Origin: Anaerolineae bacterium | GTDB lineage: Bacteria > Chloroflexota > Anaerolineae > Aggregatilineales > UBA3940 | Length of the DNA stretch: 5,241 nucleotides | Direction: 5' to 3' | Assembly: GCA_016926985.1 (NCBI GenBank) | Contig: JAFGNO010000015.1 | Span: 1-5,241, forward strand | Made by a program: the position numbers and the translations under genes | In this document: positions 1-5,241 of the stretch, piece by piece | Layout of the letters: every line of letters begins with the position of its first letter | Position numbering within the stretch: the first letter of the stretch is position 1 | The notes under the pieces: generated by a model | Database searches by the model: none | The model's input: the letters and a program-made list of their open reading frames with translations, nothing else | Told to the model about the DNA's origin: nothing

Positions 1-1
1 G

Positions 2-844
2 CCTCCGGGTCTTCAGATCAAGGCCGGGCCCCTCAGCGGGTCTCGGCGACTTTCAATGCTGGGAGAAGAGAAAATCACCTTTCCCATTGCCCCGTCCCCT
101 GACATAAGGCCTTTTTCTTCGCCCCCAACCGCGCCCTCAACCGGGCCTGCTACCGCAACAGCGCCTCAACTATCCCCTTTCACCACCAGCTCCACAAGCG
201 GTGTTGAGGATACAAGCACGGATGCAGGTCGGTATCCGCAAACTTTAATGATCCCTCGCCTGGATCCACTCTATCCATTCATCCTCTTTGTTGCGTTGGG
301 ATTGGGTACCATCTATACACGGCTTGAGGCAACAGGTCGTTATACACTCCTTTGGACAATCTTGCTGGCAACTGGAATACTGCTTACCTATGCTAATGGA
401 AACAACCGCGCAGAAAAGCCGTCAGCCAACAGCCTTCTCTGGGGTGTGGGATTTGGGCTGGTGTTCAGCCTGCCGCTGTTGATACTGGTTAGCTCCGGGC
501 TGTCAAGTATGGTGGATATCCTGTTCCCTGGTGCCCTAATGTCAACCCGGTTTCAATCCCTGGTGATCATTGCCCCGGCTGCGGAGACCCTGTTCTTCCG
601 CGGGGCCGTCCAGGAACACCGTGGCATTGTCTTTGGCATGCTGGGGGCAGGTATCACCGGACTGCTTATCTACTGGCCTGTCGCGGCAGCAACACCGGGC
701 TATCTGGCTGCAATGGGCCTGTTTACTGTGGTGCTCGCCGGCATTTACAGCTTTGTCCGTATGCGCAATGGGCTGGGAGCGGCGCTGGCCAGTCAGATTA
801 CCGTCAATTTTATGCTGCTGTATCTCCCATCCTTATTTCGCTAA
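2..844 (+). CDS. CPBP-family (CAAX protease-like) multi-pass membrane protein, probably 5'-partial and possibly non-catalytic
   Basis: Residues are counted from the ATG at 56 (262 aa). Residues 10-60 are rich in Pro, Ser, Thr and Ala and look disordered. The rest is very hydrophobic, with likely membrane helices near 70-88, 96-115, 127-150, 166-181, 190-212, 216-234 and 240-260. The segment P174-AAETLFFRG-183 matches motif 1 of CPBP/Rce1-type intramembrane proteases (EExxxR), but only the first Glu (E177) and the Arg (R182) remain; the second Glu is T178. The motif 2 His is not found around 203-212, and motif 3 (HxxxN) reads Q247-ITV-N251. Fold membership is inferred from motif 1 and topology; protease activity is doubtful. 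The frame has no stop between the left edge and 56, and the ATG at 56 has no Shine-Dalgarno sequence, so the true start probably lies upstream. An internal ATG at 248 also lacks a ribosome-binding site. Bacterial CPBP proteins are often linked to bacteriocin immunity or membrane-protein processing, but nothing here shows which. Confidence 0.7.
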   Translation, partial: PPGLQIKAGPLSGSRRLSMLGEEKITFPIAPSPDIRPFSSPPTAPSTGPATATAPQLSPFTTSSTSGVEDTSTDAGRYPQTLMIPRLDPLYPFILFVALGLGTIYTRLEATGRYTLLWTILLATGILLTYANGNNRAEKPSANSLLWGVGFGLVFSLPLLILVSSGLSSMVDILFPGALMSTRFQSLVIIAPAAETLFFRGAVQEHRGIVFGMLGAGITGLLIYWPVAAATPGYLAAMGLFTVVLAGIYSFVRMRNGLGAALASQITVNFMLLYLPSLFR

Positions 845-862
845 GCCCCACCATGCTATAAT
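833..862 (+). promoter_or_regulatory. Extended -10 promoter ahead of deoC
   Basis: TGC followed by a consensus TATAAT lies at 854-862, giving a TGnTATAAT extended -10 element. An 18-base spacer puts the best -35 candidate at 833-838 (TTATTT), which is a poor match and overlaps the end of the upstream gene; an extended -10 can compensate for a weak -35. Transcription would start near 868-870, leaving a leader of about 50 bases before the GTG at 922. There is no room for a strong terminator between 844 and this element, so read-through from the upstream gene is possible. Confidence 0.55.
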
Positions 863-909
863 CATTATCAGCAATAGCCTTCAGCCATCTGGACATAAGC
901 AATATGCAG

Positions 910-915
910 AAGGAG
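910..915 (+). promoter_or_regulatory. Ribosome-binding site that sets the deoC start at GTG 922
   Basis: AAGGAG is a strong Shine-Dalgarno match six bases before the in-frame GTG at 922. The alternative in-frame ATG at 904 lies upstream of this site and has no comparable motif before it, so the GTG is the better start. Confidence 0.8.
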
Positions 916-921
916 AAAGCT

Positions 922-1875
922 GTGACAACCATCCACGAGCGGAATCCTGGAATCCCGCTGGATCTGGGCTGGATCAAACACGCCACCGTGAACCGGAGCG
1001 CCGTTGAGCGCCGCGCCAGTACGCTGCCAGCACGCCGCTCTGTCAAAAAGGATTGGCAGGCAGCGTGGCTGCTGCGGGCCACAACCTGCATCGACCTTAC
1101 CACTCTGGCTGGCGATGACACCCCGGGAAAAGTCCAGCGATTGTGCGCAAAGGCCATTCAGCCTATCCGGCAGGATATCCTGGATGCCTTAGGTGTTGGG
1201 CCAATCAGGGTCGCGGCGGTCTGTGTTTACCACAGCCGGATCAAAGATGCTCTGCAGGCGCTGGAAGGTGCAGGGATACCGGTGGCAGCTGTATCAACAG
1301 GCTTTCCTGCCGGGCAAAGCCCATTTGCGCAGCGAGTCGCCGAGATTGAGCAGTCGGTTGAAGCGGGCGCCGCCGAAATCGATATAGTCATCTCCCGGGA
1401 GCATGTACTCCGGGGAAACTGGCAGCAGCTATATGACGAGGTGAAGGAATTCCGGCAGGTCTGCGGTGAGGCGCACATGAAAACCATCCTCGCAACCGGG
1501 GATCTGGGCACACTCCAGCAGGTGGCGCAGGCGAGCCGGGTGTGCATGATGGCCGGCGCAGATTTTATCAAAACCTCAACGGGAAAAGAGAGCACCAACG
1601 CCACGCTTCCGGTAGGGCTGGTAATGACCCGCGCTATCCGCGACTATCATGATCGGACGGATCACATGGTTGGCTTCAAGCCGGCGGGAGGGATCCGGAC
1701 CGCAAAGCAGGCATTGAGCTGGCTGATCCTGATGAAAGAGGAACTGGGCGACAATTGGCTTAGTTCATCGTTATTCCGGATTGGAGCCAGCAGCCTGGTC
1801 GAGGATATTGAGCGCCAGCTTTCCCACCATGTTACCGGGCGCTACGCAGCCCGCCATCACATGCCAATGGGGTGA
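922..1875 (+). CDS. deoC: Deoxyribose-phosphate aldolase, long (animal-like) form
   Basis: Class I aldolase (EC 4.1.2.4) that reversibly cleaves 2-deoxy-D-ribose 5-phosphate to glyceraldehyde 3-phosphate and acetaldehyde in the cytoplasm, the last step of deoxynucleoside salvage or catabolism. It has 317 residues from the GTG at 922. The Schiff-base lysine is K217 in DFIKTSTGK, the second active-site lysine is K253 in VGFKPAGGIRT, and the proton-relay Asp is D154 in EIDIVI; these match E. coli K167, K201 and D102. The protein is about 55-60 residues longer than the E. coli enzyme. Its N-terminal segment (NPGIPLDLGWI, then ARRSVKKDWQAAWLL and IDLTTLAGDDT) and its C-terminus (HHVTGRYAA) closely resemble human DERA as I recall it (about 318 aa). 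The start is chosen from the AAGGAG six bases upstream; an ATG at 904 would add six residues. It is probably the first gene of an operon from the extended -10 at 854-862. Its stop overlaps the next gene's ribosome-binding site. All catalytic residues are present, so activity is expected. Confidence 0.97.
   Translation: MTTIHERNPGIPLDLGWIKHATVNRSAVERRASTLPARRSVKKDWQAAWLLRATTCIDLTTLAGDDTPGKVQRLCAKAIQPIRQDILDALGVGPIRVAAVCVYHSRIKDALQALEGAGIPVAAVSTGFPAGQSPFAQRVAEIEQSVEAGAAEIDIVISREHVLRGNWQQLYDEVKEFRQVCGEAHMKTILATGDLGTLQQVAQASRVCMMAGADFIKTSTGKESTNATLPVGLVMTRAIRDYHDRTDHMVGFKPAGGIRTAKQALSWLILMKEELGDNWLSSSLFRIGASSLVEDIERQLSHHVTGRYAARHHMPMG
1869..1875 (+). promoter_or_regulatory. Ribosome-binding site overlapping the deoC stop codon
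   Basis: GGGGTGA contains the deoC stop (TGA, 1873-1875) and sits four bases before the in-frame GTG at 1880. A ribosome finishing deoC would be placed directly at the next start, which suggests translational coupling. Earlier in-frame starts (TTG 1781, ATG 1829) lie inside deoC and lack a Shine-Dalgarno sequence. Confidence 0.65.
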
Positions 1876-1879
1876 TCCT

Positions 1880-2722
1880 GTGAGAAATATCGCCTCAAAA
1901 CAGGTCCAAGATGATCTGATCAAGGCCATCCTCTCAGAGATCCTCACAATCATGCCCAATGTGCATGCTGCTGCGGTTGGCGGTTCCGCAGCAACAGGGC
2001 TGTCCGATGCCCGGTCGGACATCGATCTCTACGTCTATATCGACCCGGTGCCGGCACTGGATGTCCGAACCACACTGGCTGAAAATTTCACCGCATCCAG
2101 GGCTGACATTGGCCTCGACCCGTTTGGGCCGGGCGATGAATGGATCGCAGAGCCTTCAGGCATCCATGTGGATATTATGTACTGGGCGCCAGAATGGATT
2201 GAGGAACAGGTTGCGCAGGTGTTGGATCGCCATGAAGCATGGGTGGGTTATACCACCTGCTTCTGGTACACGATGCTGCACTCACAGGTGGTATATGACC
2301 CGGAAGGATGGTTTGCCCGACTGCAAGAACATGCCCGCGAGCCTTATCCGGATGAGTTGGTCAGGGCTATCGTGGACAAGAACTTTCCGATTTTACGGGA
2401 TACGCACTCTTCCTATTGCTACCAGATCGAATCCGCTTTATTCCGCCAGGACCGGATCAGCCTGAACCATCGCGTTGCTGTGCTGCTGGCAAGCTACATG
2501 GACATTATCTTCGCAATCAATAAGGTGCCCAATCCAGGAGAAAAGCGACTGATAGAGCATGTGCTCCAGCTTTCAAAATATCCACCACTTATGCAAAAAC
2601 ACGTTGAACAGATCATCGCTGGCATCGTTGATGACTGGGATAACCAGCAGACCCTTGTTTATGTGGACAGTCTCGTCGATGAATTGGAAATATTGCTGCG
2701 CAGCGAAGAATACCTGTCATAA
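1880..2722 (+). CDS. Nucleotidyltransferase (GSx10DxD, Pol beta-like fold) with helical C-terminal region
   Basis: A 280-residue protein from the GTG at 1880. Its N-terminal third carries the signature of the Pol beta-type nucleotidyltransferase superfamily: G35-S36, ten residues, then D47-I-D49, and a third carboxylate at D98 in GIHVDIMYW. Together these form a complete two-metal site, so it can be expected to transfer a nucleotide from an NTP to an unknown acceptor. Residues from about 130 onward are mostly helical in character, with aromatic clusters (GYTTCFWYTMLHSQVVYDPEG) and no motif I can name. The layout resembles aminoglycoside-nucleotidyltransferase-like or DUF4037-like stand-alone proteins; that family assignment is from recall and uncertain. 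It starts four bases after deoC and ends 48 bases before the ALDH gene, so it is probably co-transcribed with both. No toxin-antitoxin partner (short HEPN gene) is adjacent. The substrate is unknown; a resistance role is possible but not supported by context, and the neighbours would fit nucleotide or sugar-phosphate metabolism equally well. Confidence 0.85.
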   Translation: MRNIASKQVQDDLIKAILSEILTIMPNVHAAAVGGSAATGLSDARSDIDLYVYIDPVPALDVRTTLAENFTASRADIGLDPFGPGDEWIAEPSGIHVDIMYWAPEWIEEQVAQVLDRHEAWVGYTTCFWYTMLHSQVVYDPEGWFARLQEHAREPYPDELVRAIVDKNFPILRDTHSSYCYQIESALFRQDRISLNHRVAVLLASYMDIIFAINKVPNPGEKRLIEHVLQLSKYPPLMQKHVEQIIAGIVDDWDNQQTLVYVDSLVDELEILLRSEEYLS

Positions 2723-2759
2723 GGGATTTTATCGTTGTACATAGGTGCTAACAATCTCT

Positions 2760-2764
2760 AGGGG
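2760..2764 (+). promoter_or_regulatory. Ribosome-binding site of the ALDH16-type gene
   Basis: AGGGG lies six bases before the ATG at 2771. It is a moderate Shine-Dalgarno match at normal spacing and supports this start. It is flanked on its right by GTACAA (2764-2769), which is complementary to TTGTAC at 2735-2740, so it could be partly hidden in a weak hairpin. Confidence 0.5.
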
Positions 2765-2770
2765 TACAAA

Positions 2771-5221
2771 ATGACCGTCTCAGATTATTTTCAGACCATG
2801 ACCTACGGGCCGGCGCCCGAATCTCCAGAAGCAGCTAACGCCTGGCTGGATGACTATAAGCGGCAGTTCAACCTGTTCATTAACAACACCTGGGTTGAGC
2901 CATCCACCGGGCAGTATTATGACAACTACAACCCGGCAACCGGAGAAAAGCTGGCGCAGACCGCGCAGGCAGGACAGCCGGATGTGGATGCCGCCGTCAG
3001 CGCCGCCCGGAAGGCCTTTACAACCTGGAGCAGCACACCGGGGCACGTGCGTGCCCGCTACCTGTACAGCATTGCCCGGCATATTCAGAAGCACCACCGC
3101 TTGCTGGCGGTTATCGAATCGATGGACAACGGCAAGCCGATCCGCGAATCAAGGGATATTGATGTTCCTTTGCTGGCCCGGCATTTTTATTACCATGCGG
3201 GCTGGGCGCAGCTCATGGACAGCGAGATGAGCCACTACCAGCCCGTTGGCGTGGTCGGGCAGATCATCCCCTGGAATTTCCCTCTGCTGATGCTGGCCTG
3301 GAAGATTGCCCCGGCGCTGGCAATGGGCAACACCGTTATCCTGAAGCCTGCTTCCTATACGCGCCTCAGTGCGCTGCTCTTTGCCCAGATTGTCGCCGAA
3401 GCCGGGCTGCCGCCGGGCGTTGTCAATATTGTCACCGGCAGCAGCAAGGCGGGAGGGATGATTGTTGAGCACCCGGATGTTGACAAGATCGCTTTCACCG
3501 GCTCGACCGATGTGGGGCGTATCCTGCGCCGCCAGACTGCCGGGACCGGGAAAAGGCTGTCGCTGGAACTGGGCGGAAAATCGCCCTTTATCGTCTTTGA
3601 TGACGCCGACCTGGACAGCGCCGTTGAAGGGCTGGTCAATGCAATCTGGTTCAACCAGGGGCAAGTATGCTGCGCGGGATCGCGACTGCTCGCCCAGGAG
3701 AGCATCTATGATGACTTGATTGCCCGCCTGAAAGAACGCATGAAGCGCCTGCGGATCGGCGATTCGCTGGACAAGGGGGTTGATATTGGCGCGATTGTCG
3801 ATCAAACACAGCGGGAAACCATTGATGGTTGGGTTAAAGTCGGCATCAAAGAAGGTGGGGAGGTTTACCAGCCTGACACCGAACTTCCGGCCTCAGGTTG
3901 TTTCTATTTGCCCACACTCCTGACGCGGGTCGAGCCCGCCTCAAGCGTTGTTCAGGAGGAAATCTTTGGCCCGGTGCTGGTGGCAATGTCGTTTCGCACT
4001 CCCTCCGAAGCGGTTGAACTGGCAAACAATACCCGGTATGGACTGGCTGCTAATATCTGGACAGACAATGTCAATATCGCCATCGATGTGGCGCAGAAAG
4101 TAAAGGCAGGCAGCATCTGGGTCAATTGCACCAACCTGTTTGATGCTGCCTCAGGATTTGGCGGCTACCGGGAAAGCGGTTACGGTCGGGAAGGCGGCAA
4201 AGAGGGGTTATTCGAGTATGTCCGGCCCAGATGGCAGGCCCGTCCACACCCCAATCTGGATGACTCAAGCAAAAGCAAAGATGCAAACTGGGGCAAAGCA
4301 ATTCCTGGTCGACCAGCACCGGTCAGCTCAAAAGAGGTCAGTGACAATGCTATCCCGCCGATTGACCGCACGCCCAAACTCTACATCGGCGGGAAGCAGA
4401 TGAGACCGGATGGGGCATATGTTCGCCCGGTCCGCAACCCGGCAGGCAAAGTAATAGGGCAGGTGGGCGATGGCAACCGCAAGGATATCCGGGATGCTGT
4501 CGAAGCGGCCCACACTGTTGCCGGAATGTGGGCCAAGGATCGCTGGGCTTCACGGTCACCGCACAACCGGGCCCAAATTCTCTACTATATTGCCGAAAAT
4601 CTCGCTGCGCGGGCCGATGAGTTTGCCTCCCGCCTGATTGAGATGACAGGCTGCTCTCCCAAAGCCGCGAAAACCGAGGTTGATACGACAATTTCACGCT
4701 TGTTCAGCTATGCAGCCTATGCCGACAAATACGGGGGCACGGTTCAGGAGACCAGCCTACGGGGCGCAACCATCGCGGTGAATGAACCTGTCGGGGTGAT
4801 CGGTATTGCCTGCCCAGACGAGTCCCCGCTGCTTGGTTTTGTCTCACTGATGGCCCCGGCGATTGCACGGGGAAACACCATCGTCATCATCCCCTCCGAG
4901 AAGCATCCTCTCAGCGCGACCGATTTCTACCAGGTGCTGGACACATCCGATGTGCCGCCTGGCGTGGTGAATATCGTGACTGGCGACCGGGATCACCTGA
5001 CCAAAACACTGGTAGAACACGAGGACGTGGACGCCCTGTGGTATTTTGGGTCTGCCGAAGGGAGCGCCCAGGTTGAATACCGTTCGGCAGCGAACATGAA
5101 ACGGACGTGGGTCGGTTATGGCCTCCCGCGCGAGTGGCTGAGCAAAGAGCAGGGAGAAGGTATGGAGTTCCTGCACGAGTCAACGCAGGTCAAGAATATC
5201 TGGATTCCATCCGGGGCCTGA
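2771..5221 (+). CDS. ALDH16-type aldehyde dehydrogenase: catalytic ALDH domain fused to a truncated pseudo-ALDH domain
   Basis: NAD(P)-dependent aldehyde dehydrogenase of 816 residues, against about 500 for ordinary ALDHs. Residues about 30-486 form a complete ALDH domain: PWNFP with N169, K192 in ILKPA, the nucleotide-binding loop FTGSTDVG (about 242-249), general base E266 in LELGGK, catalytic C300 in NQGQVCCAG, and E397 in QEEIFGP. These correspond to N169, K192, E268, C302 and E399 of ALDH2. A linker (about 487-535) leads to a second ALDH-like domain from about 536 to the end. There the PWNFP site reads CPDESP (681-686) and the loop reads YFGSAEGS (from 758). The chain then stops without a LELGGK or Cys motif, so this half cannot be catalytic. 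The architecture, the N-terminal YGPAPES, and blocks such as CPDE-PLL, VTGDRDHLT and the WYFGSA segment match human ALDH16A1 as I recall it. Unlike the vertebrate protein, which lacks the catalytic Cys, this one should be active. The aldehyde substrate is not shown; acetaldehyde from DeoC is a reasonable inference. Confidence 0.95.
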   Translation: MTVSDYFQTMTYGPAPESPEAANAWLDDYKRQFNLFINNTWVEPSTGQYYDNYNPATGEKLAQTAQAGQPDVDAAVSAARKAFTTWSSTPGHVRARYLYSIARHIQKHHRLLAVIESMDNGKPIRESRDIDVPLLARHFYYHAGWAQLMDSEMSHYQPVGVVGQIIPWNFPLLMLAWKIAPALAMGNTVILKPASYTRLSALLFAQIVAEAGLPPGVVNIVTGSSKAGGMIVEHPDVDKIAFTGSTDVGRILRRQTAGTGKRLSLELGGKSPFIVFDDADLDSAVEGLVNAIWFNQGQVCCAGSRLLAQESIYDDLIARLKERMKRLRIGDSLDKGVDIGAIVDQTQRETIDGWVKVGIKEGGEVYQPDTELPASGCFYLPTLLTRVEPASSVVQEEIFGPVLVAMSFRTPSEAVELANNTRYGLAANIWTDNVNIAIDVAQKVKAGSIWVNCTNLFDAASGFGGYRESGYGREGGKEGLFEYVRPRWQARPHPNLDDSSKSKDANWGKAIPGRPAPVSSKEVSDNAIPPIDRTPKLYIGGKQMRPDGAYVRPVRNPAGKVIGQVGDGNRKDIRDAVEAAHTVAGMWAKDRWASRSPHNRAQILYYIAENLAARADEFASRLIEMTGCSPKAAKTEVDTTISRLFSYAAYADKYGGTVQETSLRGATIAVNEPVGVIGIACPDESPLLGFVSLMAPAIARGNTIVIIPSEKHPLSATDFYQVLDTSDVPPGVVNIVTGDRDHLTKTLVEHEDVDALWYFGSAEGSAQVEYRSAANMKRTWVGYGLPREWLSKEQGEGMEFLHESTQVKNIWIPSGA

Positions 5222-5228
5222 CCAGACC

Positions 5229-5241
5229 ATGAAGACAGCAA
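5229..5241 (+). CDS. Possible start of a further operon gene, cut by the window edge
   Basis: An ATG seven bases after the ALDH stop opens a frame reading M-K-T-A to the right edge. The short gap would fit continuation of the operon. Only four codons are visible and the nearest purine run (GGGG, 5213-5216) is twelve bases upstream, so this may be chance. No product can be named. Confidence 0.2.

Noticed and set aside
904..921. ATG at 904 as the deoC start
   Set aside because: It would place the strong AAGGAG ribosome-binding site inside the coding sequence; the GTG at 922 has ideal spacing from that site.
1227..1604. Minus-strand open frame opposite deoC
   Set aside because: It lies antisense to the DERA active-site region, is Ser/Cys/Ala-rich with no motif, and has no ribosome-binding context.
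1781..1879. TTG at 1781 or ATG at 1829 as the nucleotidyltransferase start, giving a long overlap with deoC
   Set aside because: Neither has a Shine-Dalgarno sequence, the added residues are the out-of-frame reading of the conserved DERA C-terminus, and GTG 1880 has a purine-rich site at 1869-1875.
2735..2755. A second promoter ahead of the ALDH gene (TTGTAC as -35, AACAAT or TAACAA as -10)
   Set aside because: The hexamers match poorly and lie only about 8-9 bases apart, too close for a sigma-70 type promoter.
3149..3805. Long open frame on the minus strand opposite the ALDH catalytic domain (218 codons)
   Set aside because: It is antisense to strongly conserved ALDH motifs, has no recognisable domain, and is what moderately high GC codon bias produces on the complementary strand.
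4140..4403. A frameshift or gene boundary between the two ALDH domains
   Set aside because: The main frame runs without interruption through the linker, and the two-domain layout with this linker is normal for ALDH16 proteins, so this is a natural fusion and not an assembly error.

Overview
The window holds four same-strand (+), tightly packed bacterial protein-coding genes with almost no intergenic space. No RNA gene, mobile element or CRISPR array was seen. The DNA looks moderately GC-rich by eye, with Shine-Dalgarno-led starts, two of them at GTG codons. The proteins suggest a free-living bacterium. A member of Chloroflexota or a related terrabacterial lineage is my guess, but the sequence alone does not settle taxonomy.

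Region 1 (left edge to 844): a polytopic membrane protein of the CPBP (CAAX protease / Rce1-like) type. Its reading frame is open to the window edge, so it probably starts upstream. It has a Pro/Ser/Thr-rich N-terminal segment. Its protease motifs are eroded: the second Glu of EExxxR and both expected His positions are absent, so it may be a pseudo-protease.

Region 2 (845-921): a short intergenic spacer with a consensus extended -10 element (TGCTATAAT), the most promoter-like signal in the window. It should drive the downstream genes.

Region 3 (922-5221): a probable three-gene operon. It consists of (i) a long-form deoxyribose-phosphate aldolase (DeoC/DERA) that resembles the animal enzyme more than the short E. 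coli type; (ii) a GSx10DxD nucleotidyltransferase whose ribosome-binding site overlaps the deoC stop codon; and (iii) an 816-residue aldehyde dehydrogenase of the ALDH16 type, with one complete catalytic ALDH domain followed by a truncated pseudo-ALDH domain.

DeoC cleaves 2-deoxyribose-5-phosphate to glyceraldehyde-3-phosphate and acetaldehyde, and an NAD(P)-dependent aldehyde dehydrogenase next to it is a natural partner for removing the aldehyde. The nucleotidyltransferase between them has no obvious role in that pathway and is the least explained part. The most notable points are the pairing of a vertebrate-like DERA with a catalytically intact bacterial ALDH16, the inserted nucleotidyltransferase, and the motif-degenerate CPBP protein upstream.
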